Below, in pieces: positions 25,240 to 32,822 of a DNA stretch of 64,000 nucleotides. The DNA is from Rhodobacteraceae bacterium (ex Bugula neritina AB1) (GTDB lineage: Bacteria; Pseudomonadota; Alphaproteobacteria; Rhodobacterales; Rhodobacteraceae), in NCBI GenBank assembly GCA_001730095.1, contig MDLF01000041.1, forward strand, positions 1 through 64,000, in the 5' to 3' direction. Numbering within the stretch: the stretch's first letter is position 1; every line of letters begins with the position of its first letter. The position numbers and the translations under genes are program-made. The notes under the pieces were generated by a model that did not search any database, was not told the origin of the DNA, and was given only the letters and a program-made list of their open reading frames with translations.

Positions 25240-25673
25240 TGCTGCGGATGTTTCTGGCGCTTATCGCCGGCGGATTATTTGGGGCAGGCCTGATGCTGTC
25301 GGGAATGACGGACACCGCCAAAGTGCAAGGCTGGCTGGACATATTTGACAATTGGGACCCGACCCTCGCCTTTGTGATGGGCGGAGCACTGGTGCCTATG
25401 GCGCTGGCCTGGCGGCTGACACAGGGGCGCAGGCCGGCCGCTGGCGGCAGCTTTCCGGCGCCGCCGCCTTTCCGCCTGGATCGGCGGCTGATTCTGGGGT
25501 CCGTTCTGTTTGGCGTGGGCTGGGGCCTGGCAGGGCTTTGCCCCGGCCCTGCCCTGGCCTCGCTCAGCTACAACGGCTGGCAGGGCGCTGTGTTCCTGGC
25601 CGCAATGGCCTGCGGCATGCTCGCTGCACCCGGCATCAACCGGCATCTGGACCGCACAGCTGCAAAAGCGTAA
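25239..25673 (+). CDS. YeeE/YedE-family membrane protein (second half, PmpB-like)
   Basis: This 144-residue protein complements the preceding one. It has about four helices and the phrase GLCPGPALASLSYNGWQ, the second-half signature with one cysteine. The start ATG shares its A with the TGA of the gene before. The two together would build the pore that larger YeeE proteins form as one chain. Confidence 0.88.
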   Translation: MLRMFLALIAGGLFGAGLMLSGMTDTAKVQGWLDIFDNWDPTLAFVMGGALVPMALAWRLTQGRRPAAGGSFPAPPPFRLDRRLILGSVLFGVGWGLAGLCPGPALASLSYNGWQGAVFLAAMACGMLAAPGINRHLDRTAAKA

Positions 25674-25684
25674 AGACATGAACT

Positions 25685-26110
25685 ATGGATGCACGCGTAC
25701 TTACCCCCCGCTACTCGGTCTCGCCGCAGATCTCGGTCGAAGACCTGCCCGCCATTGCAGATGCCGGCTACAAGATGGTCATTTGCAACCGCCCGGATGA
25801 AGAGGTTCCGCCCAGTCATCAGGCAGAGGCGATCCGCGCCGCTGCTGAGACCGCTGGCCTGCAGTTCGAAGTCCTGCCGCTGACCCATCAAACCATGACA
25901 CCGGAAAACATCGCCCTTCAGCGCGCGCTGTATGAAAGCTGCAAAGGACCGGTGCTGGCCTATTGCGCGTCCGGCACCCGCTGCTCAGTGGTCTGGGCGC
26001 TGAGCCAGGCAGAGGATATGTCCGCGGACGACATCCTGCAAAAGACCGCAGCCGCAGGATATCAGCTGGATGGGCTGCGCCCGGCGCTGATGTCTCAGGC
26101 AGGCCGTTAA
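25685..26110 (+). CDS. TIGR01244-type sulfur transferase (DUF442, phosphatase-like fold)
   Basis: This 141-residue protein has the cysteine loop YCASGTRC (about residues 98-105), resembling the active site of dual-specificity phosphatases and rhodanese-like sulfur carriers. Families of this type are often fused to or encoded beside Blh-type dioxygenases and hand persulfide sulfur to them. It is the last gene of the operon, 11 bp after the second YeeE protein. A hairpin at 26314-26336 may close the transcript. Confidence 0.84.
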   Translation: MDARVLTPRYSVSPQISVEDLPAIADAGYKMVICNRPDEEVPPSHQAEAIRAAAETAGLQFEVLPLTHQTMTPENIALQRALYESCKGPVLAYCASGTRCSVVWALSQAEDMSADDILQKTAAAGYQLDGLRPALMSQAGR

Positions 26111-26313
26111 AATATCCAGTGGCCGCTGCAATCGGCCACGGCCTTCTGCGCCCTTGCGGATCAGAATTTTCAAGTGTGAAAGCAAAAGCTTAACCACAAA
26201 ATCTCACCCTAAACCTCAGAGCCAATCAAAGCTCCGCTGGTTTTCAATAGACTGAGCCAGAGCCCGCCCGGGTTTACAGAACGGCACGGGCGGTCATTTT
26301 CGGATTTTCGATA

Positions 26314-26336
26314 CCCCTGCCGCCGCTGCGGCGGGG
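26314..26336. terminator. Hairpin between convergent sulfur operon and fliM-like gene
   Basis: CCCC, a one-base bulge and GCCGC pair with GCGGC and GGGG around the loop CGCT. On the plus strand TTTCGC follows and on the minus strand TATCGAAAA. It stands between converging genes and may serve both. The rest of the 256-bp gap holds no gene that I can see. Confidence 0.55.
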
Positions 26337-26366
26337 TTTCGCTCTGGCACTCACGCCGCCCCGGCC

Positions 26367-27707
26367 TCAGCCCTCCGGGAGCGCGCTGTCCAACCCGGCA
26401 AGCTGCGATATTTCATCCGGATCGCCAGCGGCAAAATCGTCAAGATCTCCGGTCGGAAGGTCTGGCAGTTCGGCGAGATCAGACATATCCGGCAATCCGC
26501 CGGCCAGCCCGTCCATACCCAGCTCTCCTTCGCCGTCAAGCGCAGGAAGCGCCATCGCATCCATTCCGGCATCAAGCCCGCCGCCCATGCCGCCAAGTCC
26601 TGCGTCAAGCCCACCGCCAAGACCGCCATCAAATGGGGCTGCATCCAGCCCCCCACCGGCATCCAGGGCAGGCAGCCCCATGTTATCCATGGGTTCTTGC
26701 AACCCTTGCGCAGCGATTCCCATATCCAGTTCAAGCGCCGGTGCCGCATCCGGGAGCATGTCCATACCGCCGCTTTCAGAAAACGCTGCGGCATCAGCAC
26801 CCGCATTTCCTTGGCTTTCGCCCTTTGACAGGTTCAATCGCACGGCACGCGAACCTTTCATTTGGCCAAGACGTCCCTGAGCCACTGAGCTGCCGCCGAT
26901 CGTCAGCAGATCCGTTTCATAAAGATACGCCGAATCCAGCGGAATCGTATCGCCGATCCGCAGGCCTGCAAACGTCTGCACCGGCACCCGCATCTTGCAC
27001 AGCACCGCTGTCAGTTCCGCCCGCATCGAGTCGAGATTTGCCCCAAGTGACGGTCCATTGGCACTGCCATGCCCCCCTTGCAGCTCTTCTGCCGTGGGCT
27101 CTGGCAGGATCAGCTTCATGACACCTTGCATGGCGCCGCAGGCGAGATCCAGTGTCAGCTCAATGATCCGGTAGTCCTCTGCCTCCATCCCCAGCACCAG
27201 ACTGCGCACATTTTCAACCTGCGCGCCAAATCTGTATCCGGTGAAAAGCGCCTGATCTGTCTGGTCCGCCAGCATGGCGACGACTTTGGTAAAGGTGCGT
27301 TCCAGGAAGTCCGAGGTCATGGCAGCATCGGTGGGCGTATAGTTGCGCTCATCCGGTGCTTTGCCGGCCACGGTCCCAATCGTTTGCTGCTGGATCAGTG
27401 CGGTCACGGTGGCAGCATCCATACTGGCTGCCCCAAGCCGTCCATGAGGGCAATCCAGGACCACCAGAAGATCCTTGTCCGAAAGCTGTTCAGCCAAATC
27501 TTCCGGCACCCGGTTGGATTGCCGTGCAGCCAGAACTGCCATCGGCAGATCGCACAGGTCAGCAGCAGCCCGCGCGACTGAGCGGCGTAACGCCTTCAGC
27601 GTCAGGGAACTTGTCAGTCCCCCAGCGCCTTCCTTGGTCGCTGCCAGCTTGCGAGCGAGCACATTGTGCCCGCCGCCGCTTGCCTCTGCTGCTTCTGTTT
27701 CAGACAT
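26367..27707 (-). CDS. Orphan FliM-like protein with Gly/Asp/Leu-rich C-terminal tail
   Basis: This 446-residue protein resembles the flagellar switch protein FliM in its middle domain (about residues 30-210, with KLILPEPTAEEL near the end) and in a C-terminal SpoA domain (about 225-292: VPVQTFAGLRIGDTIPLDS and LYETDLLTIGG...AQGRLGQ). The N-terminal CheY-binding peptide of FliM is missing. After the SpoA domain comes an unusual tail of about 150 residues rich in Gly, Leu, Asp, Ala and Met, with repeats GGGLDA and LPALD. The last residues, DPDEISQLAGLDSALPEG, look a little like the missing FliM peptide. No other flagellar gene is in the window. It lies 57 bp after the SSS-kinase gene on the same strand. 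Confidence 0.82.
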   Translation of the reverse strand: MSETEAAEASGGGHNVLARKLAATKEGAGGLTSSLTLKALRRSVARAAADLCDLPMAVLAARQSNRVPEDLAEQLSDKDLLVVLDCPHGRLGAASMDAATVTALIQQQTIGTVAGKAPDERNYTPTDAAMTSDFLERTFTKVVAMLADQTDQALFTGYRFGAQVENVRSLVLGMEAEDYRIIELTLDLACGAMQGVMKLILPEPTAEELQGGHGSANGPSLGANLDSMRAELTAVLCKMRVPVQTFAGLRIGDTIPLDSAYLYETDLLTIGGSSVAQGRLGQMKGSRAVRLNLSKGESQGNAGADAAAFSESGGMDMLPDAAPALELDMGIAAQGLQEPMDNMGLPALDAGGGLDAAPFDGGLGGGLDAGLGGMGGGLDAGMDAMALPALDGEGELGMDGLAGGLPDMSDLAELPDLPTGDLDDFAAGDPDEISQLAGLDSALPEG

Positions 27708-27764
27708 AGGCTGTTTAACCTGCCCCTTACGCGTCCCGTTTCTCCGGTTTTACCCGAAAGGGGG

Positions 27765-30470
27765 TTAACAACTTCTGTATTCCCGTGCCGGTTTAGCTGC
27801 CTTTTCCTCTGAAATCGGTAAGGAAACCCGAAAAGCGCCGCCACCATGCCCCGGCAAGTATGAAACATCGCCGCCCAGCCGCTGCATGACTTCGCGGCAA
27901 ATCGCCAGACCAAGACCCGCACCACCTGCCCGTTCGGGCCTGACGCGGGCAAATTTTTCAAAGATTACCTGCTGAGAATCCGCCGGAACACCGCTGCCGT
28001 TGTCAGCAAAATCAACATAAAGCCGCCCGTCGGCCGCTGACGCAGCGACTGACAGCACCGGCTGCTCTGCGTCGCAGTATTTCTGGGCATTGGTAATCAG
28101 GTTGATGAAGACTTGCGCCAAACGGTCCAGGTCAGAAGAAACCCGGTATCCTTCGGCCTCCGGACTGCGTTTGACCTCAAGCGGCCGGTCCAAGCCAGCC
28201 AGTGCAGCCGATACCGCGTGGTCCAGCACTTCAGACAATGTTCCAACGGTGATATTCAGGCTGACCTTGCCGCTTTCAAGAACGCTAAGGTCCAGCAGAT
28301 CATTCAGTAGCCGGGTCAGCCGCAGCGCCTCGTCGTGAATGATTCCGGCATAGCGGCGCTGTTCTTGCTCATCAAGCCGCCCGGCATCTCTCAGAATCTC
28401 CGAAAACGCCCGAATGGATGTCATCGGAGTGCGCAGCTCATGGCTGACCTGGCTCAGGAAGGCATCTTTCTGCTCCGAGAGTTGAGTCAGCTTTTCATTT
28501 GTTTCCCGCAGCTTAAGAGCGGTTGCAGAGAGCTCCGCCGACTGCAGCTCCAGACGGTTGGAATATTCCAGCATCTGTGCAGTTTCATCTGCAACCGCCA
28601 GCAGGTCCGCCACAGAAACCGAAGAGCCGCCGGCAATCTGCCCGATCATCGCATGGGCCGCCGCAGCCCCGATGGAGGCGCTGAGCTCCCGCTCCAGCCG
28701 CTCCAGAAAGGCCGGTGTCGGTTCCGGCAGCGGTCCACGGCTGCCCTGCCGCATCCGCTCTTGCTCAAAGAAGGCTTGCGCCTCCGTTGCGCCAAGAATC
28801 CGCTGCGACATAATCATCAGGTCTTCGCATTGCGCCACTGATCCGGTCCAGCCGCGCGGACCTGCCGAATGGTCAAACACATTGACGAATTGCGCCCCCT
28901 GCAACCGCTCCAGCGGGCTGGGAAAGCTGATAAGAGAGACCAGACAAAACACCAGCGCATTCAGGCTCATCGACCACATGACCGCATGCACCGTCGGATC
29001 CAGGCCTTCGATCCCGAACAGCGCCTCTGGCCGCAGCCAGCTGAAACCAAACAGGCCGTCGCGCAGGATATGCGCCGGCAGCAGCCCCCCGCCCAGGGCC
29101 GGCAGGAGCATGGTAAAAAGCCAGATACCAAACCCCACAGACAGCCCCGCCAGCGCCCCGCTTCGGGTGGCGCCACGCCAGAACAGGCCGCCCACCAGCG
29201 CCGGCAAAAGCTGCGCCACACCCGCAAATGAGATGAGACCGATGGCCGCCAGCGCCGCTGCGCCGCCAGAGAGGTGATAGTAGAAATACCCCAGCGCCAT
29301 AATCACTGCGATCGACACCCGCCGCGACAGCAGAACCACGTTCCGCACATCACCAGAGACCGATGCCTGACGGCTTTGCACCCGCAACCAGACCGGCATG
29401 ACTATGTGGTTCGACACCATCGTCGACAATGCCATCGCGGCCACAATCACCATCGACGTGGCAGACGAAAAGCCGCCCAGAAAGGACAGCATCGCCAGCC
29501 CCTGCTGCCCCTGATGCAAAGGAACCGTCAGCACGAACATGTCGGGATTGGCGCCGGCGGGCAGAAGATCCAGCCCGACCACGGCAATTGGCACCACAAA
29601 CATGGAGATCAGCAGGAGATACAGCGGAAACGCCCAGGAGGCGATCCGCAGATGGCGTTCATCCTCGTTCTCGACGACCATGACCTGGAACATCCTTGGC
29701 AGGCAGATAAAGGCCGCGGCCGCCAGAAAGGTGATCGTGGTCCAGCGGCTGCCGTCGACATTCCACTGCCCGATCTGCGAGGCGTCGATGCGGGTCAGCG
29801 TTTCACCAATACCGCCTGCAACCCCCCAGACCACAAAAACCCCTACCGCCAGCAGGGCGGCCAGTTTGACGATTGCTTCAAGAGCCACCGCTGTCACGAC
29901 GCCGTGATGGCGTTCATTGGCATTCAGGTTGCGGGTTCCAAACAGGATCGCAAAGACCGCCAGGCCCGCTGCCACCCAAAACACAGTGGAGGTTTCATTA
30001 AATTCCCGCAGCGGATCGGCGTCGGCGAAGATTGCAAAAGACAGTGTAACAGATTGCAATTGCAACGAAATATATGGTGTAACACCAATCACCGCCAGAA
30101 TGGTCACCCCAGCGGCCAGCAGGTTTGACTTGCCATAGCGCGAGGACAACAGGTCGGCAATCGAGGTGATCCGCTGACTGCGCCCGATCCGCACCAGCTT
30201 GCGCAGCCCCCACCACCAGCAGATCATCACAAGCGAAGGGCCGAGATAGATCGTCACGAACTCCAGCCCAGAGCGTGCAGCATAGCCAACAGCGCCATAA
30301 AAGGTCCATGCGGTGCAGTAGATCGACAGGGACAGCGTGTAGATCAGCGGTGAGCGCATCCATGCGGCACTGCGGCCGCGGCTTGCCTGCCGGTCGGCCC
30401 AGAATGCAATGAAAAACAGAAAGGCGACATAGGCCAGGCAGACAAAGGCAAGACCATTCAGAGAGGCCAT
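27765..30470 (-). CDS. Sodium:solute-symporter-domain sensor histidine kinase (CbrA/CrbS-like)
   Basis: This 901-residue protein joins an SSS transporter domain of about 13 helices (residues 1 to about 510) to a cytoplasmic kinase. A linker of about 120 residues (STAC-like, roughly 515-640) is followed by a HisKA domain with FLSQVSHELRTP and the phospho-accepting H677, then N box NLITNAQKY, G1 DNGSGVP, F box FEKFARVR and G2 GAGLGLAI. CbrA in Pseudomonas and CrbS in Vibrio and Shewanella share this build; CrbS governs acs. Its gene overlaps the upstream membrane-protein gene by one base, and the receiver and ScfR genes come before in the same direction. The signal is probably a carboxylate or amino acid. 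Confidence 0.92.
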   Translation of the reverse strand: MASLNGLAFVCLAYVAFLFFIAFWADRQASRGRSAAWMRSPLIYTLSLSIYCTAWTFYGAVGYAARSGLEFVTIYLGPSLVMICWWWGLRKLVRIGRSQRITSIADLLSSRYGKSNLLAAGVTILAVIGVTPYISLQLQSVTLSFAIFADADPLREFNETSTVFWVAAGLAVFAILFGTRNLNANERHHGVVTAVALEAIVKLAALLAVGVFVVWGVAGGIGETLTRIDASQIGQWNVDGSRWTTITFLAAAAFICLPRMFQVMVVENEDERHLRIASWAFPLYLLLISMFVVPIAVVGLDLLPAGANPDMFVLTVPLHQGQQGLAMLSFLGGFSSATSMVIVAAMALSTMVSNHIVMPVWLRVQSRQASVSGDVRNVVLLSRRVSIAVIMALGYFYYHLSGGAAALAAIGLISFAGVAQLLPALVGGLFWRGATRSGALAGLSVGFGIWLFTMLLPALGGGLLPAHILRDGLFGFSWLRPEALFGIEGLDPTVHAVMWSMSLNALVFCLVSLISFPSPLERLQGAQFVNVFDHSAGPRGWTGSVAQCEDLMIMSQRILGATEAQAFFEQERMRQGSRGPLPEPTPAFLERLERELSASIGAAAAHAMIGQIAGGSSVSVADLLAVADETAQMLEYSNRLELQSAELSATALKLRETNEKLTQLSEQKDAFLSQVSHELRTPMTSIRAFSEILRDAGRLDEQEQRRYAGIIHDEALRLTRLLNDLLDLSVLESGKVSLNITVGTLSEVLDHAVSAALAGLDRPLEVKRSPEAEGYRVSSDLDRLAQVFINLITNAQKYCDAEQPVLSVAASAADGRLYVDFADNGSGVPADSQQVIFEKFARVRPERAGGAGLGLAICREVMQRLGGDVSYLPGHGGGAFRVSLPISEEKAAKPAREYRSC

Positions 30471-30811
30471 CAGCTGTCTCCTGCGCGGTCGCCAGCCCGG
30501 CCTTCGGTTCCTGCAGCGTCAGGCCCGCCGCCGGTCCAGTGGTTGGCCCATCTCTGAACAGCCAAACTGAAAACAAAACAGGTGGCTATCAGGCCGATCC
30601 AGACGGCAAAGATATAGATGATGGCCGCAGACATGCTAACGCCGCCGCGCGTGGCCGGATGGGCTGAGGCCTCCGGCCACAGCAGCGGCAGCGCCAACAG
30701 CAACGCCCCCAGCACCGGAAGCAGCCTCGAGATGTCCATCAGCCTGCGGCGGCGGTAGGTCTGGCGCTCTGATCGGGTGCCCGAGTATCTGTTGCCGCGA
30801 CCCTGCGCCAT
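30470..30811 (-). CDS. Small two-helix membrane protein linked to the SSS kinase
   Basis: This 113-residue protein has a basic N-terminus, two hydrophobic helices (about residues 27-46 and 59-83) and a hydrophilic tail rich in Gly and Ala. Its TGA overlaps the ATG of the kinase gene by one base and its start lies seven bases after the receiver stop, so it is translated as part of the signalling operon. DUF4212 proteins play a like part for SSS transporters; this could be an analogous accessory subunit for the sensor's SSS domain. That is inference: I do not see a DUF4212 signature. Confidence 0.75.
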   Translation of the reverse strand: MAQGRGNRYSGTRSERQTYRRRRLMDISRLLPVLGALLLALPLLWPEASAHPATRGGVSMSAAIIYIFAVWIGLIATCFVFSLAVQRWANHWTGGGPDAAGTEGRAGDRAGDS

Positions 30812-30818
30812 CGCGGCT

Positions 30819-31199
30819 TTATCCCTGTCCGGCCTGGGCGTGCAGATCGCGCACAGCGGTAAGCACTTCGGTATTTGAGAACGGTTTGGTCATGAACCGG
30901 GTGACGCCGGCTTTCTCCGCCATCTCACGGTCCCGCAATTGGCCGCGGGCGGTCAGCATCAGAACCGGCAAATTCTGCATGCCCTCTGCTGCGCGCAGTT
31001 CACGAACGATTTCCAAGCCGCTTTTGCCGGGCAGCATCAGGTCCAGAATAACCAGGTCGGGACCGGCCTCCCGGATCACCTCTACAGCCGTCGCACCATC
31101 GGTATGGGCATCCACGCTCCAGCCGTCGCGCATCAGCAAAAACCGGACAGCCTCGGCGATATTTGGTTCATCTTCAATCAGAACAACATGCCTGCCCAT
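30819..31199 (-). CDS. Stand-alone CheY-like response regulator
   Basis: This 126-residue protein is a single receiver domain with no output domain. The acidic pair E9/D10, the phospho-accepting D53 (ILDLMLPGKSG), T83 (MLTARG) and K105 (MTKPFS) are all present, so it should be functional. GGAGGAA precedes ATG 31199; the open extension to 31289 is unlike the family. It is encoded just before the SSS-kinase and is its natural phosphate acceptor. With no DNA-binding part it must act by protein contact: candidates are the ScfR regulator upstream and the FliM-like protein downstream. Confidence 0.92.
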   Translation of the reverse strand: MGRHVVLIEDEPNIAEAVRFLLMRDGWSVDAHTDGATAVEVIREAGPDLVILDLMLPGKSGLEIVRELRAAEGMQNLPVLMLTARGQLRDREMAEKAGVTRFMTKPFSNTEVLTAVRDLHAQAGQG

Positions 31200-31292
31200 C
31201 AGCAGAATTTCCTCCCAGCGCGGTCCCGCAGCCTGTGCGGCCACGGACACACGGTTATTTTCCCACAGGTTAGCGCCCTGCCCGCGCAAGTG

Positions 31293-32591
31293 TCAAAACT
31301 CTTCCTTCAGGATCGAAGGTTCGCGCCGCGCCGGACAGCCCTGGCGCGGACAGATCCGGCAGCTGGCCCCCACTGGCTGGGGATCCTGCGCGTCCTTGGC
31401 CCCCGGCAGGATCAGCATCACCGCACGGTACAGCGGGTCTTCTCCGAAATCCGGCTGTCTCTGCATCCAGGCGGTGGCCATGCAGTCAAACGCCTCGGCG
31501 TTCCGGCCATATTGCACCACATTCCGCCTGACAGGCACATTCGGATTTACCAGCGCAGTATAGAGCGGCCACAGCGGGCAAGACGCACCGAACCTCGGCA
31601 TTGCAAAACCAGTTACCGGCTTGCGAAACAGCAATGTGCCGGATGCATCGCAGATGACCAGCCCGGCCTCCTGGCCCAACACATCCTCTGGCAGCGACGC
31701 CAGTCGGCGCAGCACCGCAGGCAGCCCGCAGCCGAACCCGCGGGCCAGTGCGACCGGATCAATGCCACCAGCTGATATCTCCCGCTCCAGCGACCGCAAA
31801 GGAACCAACATGGCGTCCGCGCGATATTGTTCCAGCATCGCCTGCGCCAAACTGCGCGCCGCCTCGCCTGTCAGCGACGTTGCGTCCCGCACCAGATCCT
31901 CTGGTGTGGCAGAGCCATCTTCCAGCGCAGGAAAATGAAATTCGTTGCTCAGGAAAAACGCCTCCGCCTCCTCCTGCGGCATGCCACGACGGTCTGCGCC
32001 TATGCCGTCCTCGTCCAGCAAGCTCACAAGCGCACGGCTGCTTTCCGACAGGCGCAGCGAATCCTCATTGAGATTTCTGTGGAAACGGTCGCGCCATTCC
32101 GGCTCCAGTTCACCGGTTTCCGCCAGAATGGCGGCGGTGGACCTGATCGCGGCAGCGGTCGACAGCACCTCGTGGACCGAGGCCGCAAGGTTCGGGTCAT
32201 GGGTCAAACGGTCTGACAGTGTTTCCACCGTCCGCTCCAGCGCGGCGATGCGGCGATGACCGGCTGCCAGAACTTCGGCCCAGCCGGGAAAACGGCCCGC
32301 GAATTCATCGGCCCGGTCAAGCTCTGCCACCGGCGCGCCGCTGTCCGCCGCAGCTTCCCGCAGGGTTGAGATCAGTGCCGCCTCGGCCCCCTCGCTGAGC
32401 ATCGACGGCTCTACGCCCAGAACGCCTGCAATACCGACCAGCAGCTTGCCGCCGATTCTGCGCCGGTTGTGCTCAATCAGATTGAGATATGAGGCAGAGA
32501 TCCCCGCCTCCCGCGCCAGTTCAGCCTGGCGCATGCCCAGGATCAGCCTGCGCTCGCGGATCCGGCTGCCTGTCAGGGTGTCGCGTGCCAT
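31293..32591 (-). CDS. scfR: ScfR-type short-chain fatty acyl regulator (XRE + DUF2083)
   Basis: This 432-residue regulator has an XRE helix-turn-helix (residues about 5-65: RIRERRLILGMRQAELAREAGIS then YLNLIEHNRR), a middle region of the ImmA/IrrE-like type and a C-terminal DUF2083 part ending in the cysteine motif CRICPRQGCPARREP. Relatives (RamB, MccR, PccR) control acetate, propionate and methylcitrate or glyoxylate-cycle genes and respond to acyl-CoA. GGGAGA precedes ATG 32591. It is divergent from the ABC importer gene at 32823; TTTACAGAT-type words and a perfect palindrome lie in the gap, and like words occur before acs, which makes acs a plausible target. Confidence 0.87.
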   Translation of the reverse strand: MARDTLTGSRIRERRLILGMRQAELAREAGISASYLNLIEHNRRRIGGKLLVGIAGVLGVEPSMLSEGAEAALISTLREAAADSGAPVAELDRADEFAGRFPGWAEVLAAGHRRIAALERTVETLSDRLTHDPNLAASVHEVLSTAAAIRSTAAILAETGELEPEWRDRFHRNLNEDSLRLSESSRALVSLLDEDGIGADRRGMPQEEAEAFFLSNEFHFPALEDGSATPEDLVRDATSLTGEAARSLAQAMLEQYRADAMLVPLRSLEREISAGGIDPVALARGFGCGLPAVLRRLASLPEDVLGQEAGLVICDASGTLLFRKPVTGFAMPRFGASCPLWPLYTALVNPNVPVRRNVVQYGRNAEAFDCMATAWMQRQPDFGEDPLYRAVMLILPGAKDAQDPQPVGASCRICPRQGCPARREPSILKEEF

Positions 32592-32652
32592 GCCGGCGGG
32601 TCTCCCAAAACGCTTCCTTTTCAACAGCTTTCTGCAATGCAAAATAACTTTG

Positions 32653-32665
32653 TTTACAGATCACC
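32653..32665. promoter_or_regulatory. TTTACAGAT-type motif between scfR and the importer
   Basis: TTTACAGATCACC agrees at 11 of 13 positions with the repeated word upstream of acs. Shorter relatives follow in the same gap: TTTACAGAG at 32685-32693 and TTTACACAA at 32727-32735. Clustering of four such words in about 110 bp of AT-rich DNA suggests operator sites, perhaps for ScfR itself. Confidence 0.45.
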
Positions 32666-32752
32666 GTAACGCAGTGTTCAGTTATTTACAGAGTTTTCAA
32701 GCTTTAAAAGGGTTTTATTGCCCAAGTTTACACAAGCCGCCCATACTGAATT

Positions 32753-32767
32753 TGCACAAATTGTGCA
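32753..32767. promoter_or_regulatory. Perfect palindrome TGCACAAATTGTGCA upstream of the importer
   Basis: Two 7-base arms, TGCACAA and TTGTGCA, flank a single central A. With two more bases on the left it reads TTTGCACAAATTGTGCA, containing the TTTGCA half site typical of ScfR/RamB/PccR-family operators. It lies 55 bp upstream of the binding-protein start codon. Confidence 0.5.
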
Positions 32768-32822
32768 GGTACCGCGCAGAAGTGAGGAGCTGGGCAGTGC
32801 CAATCATACAAGGGAGGAATAC

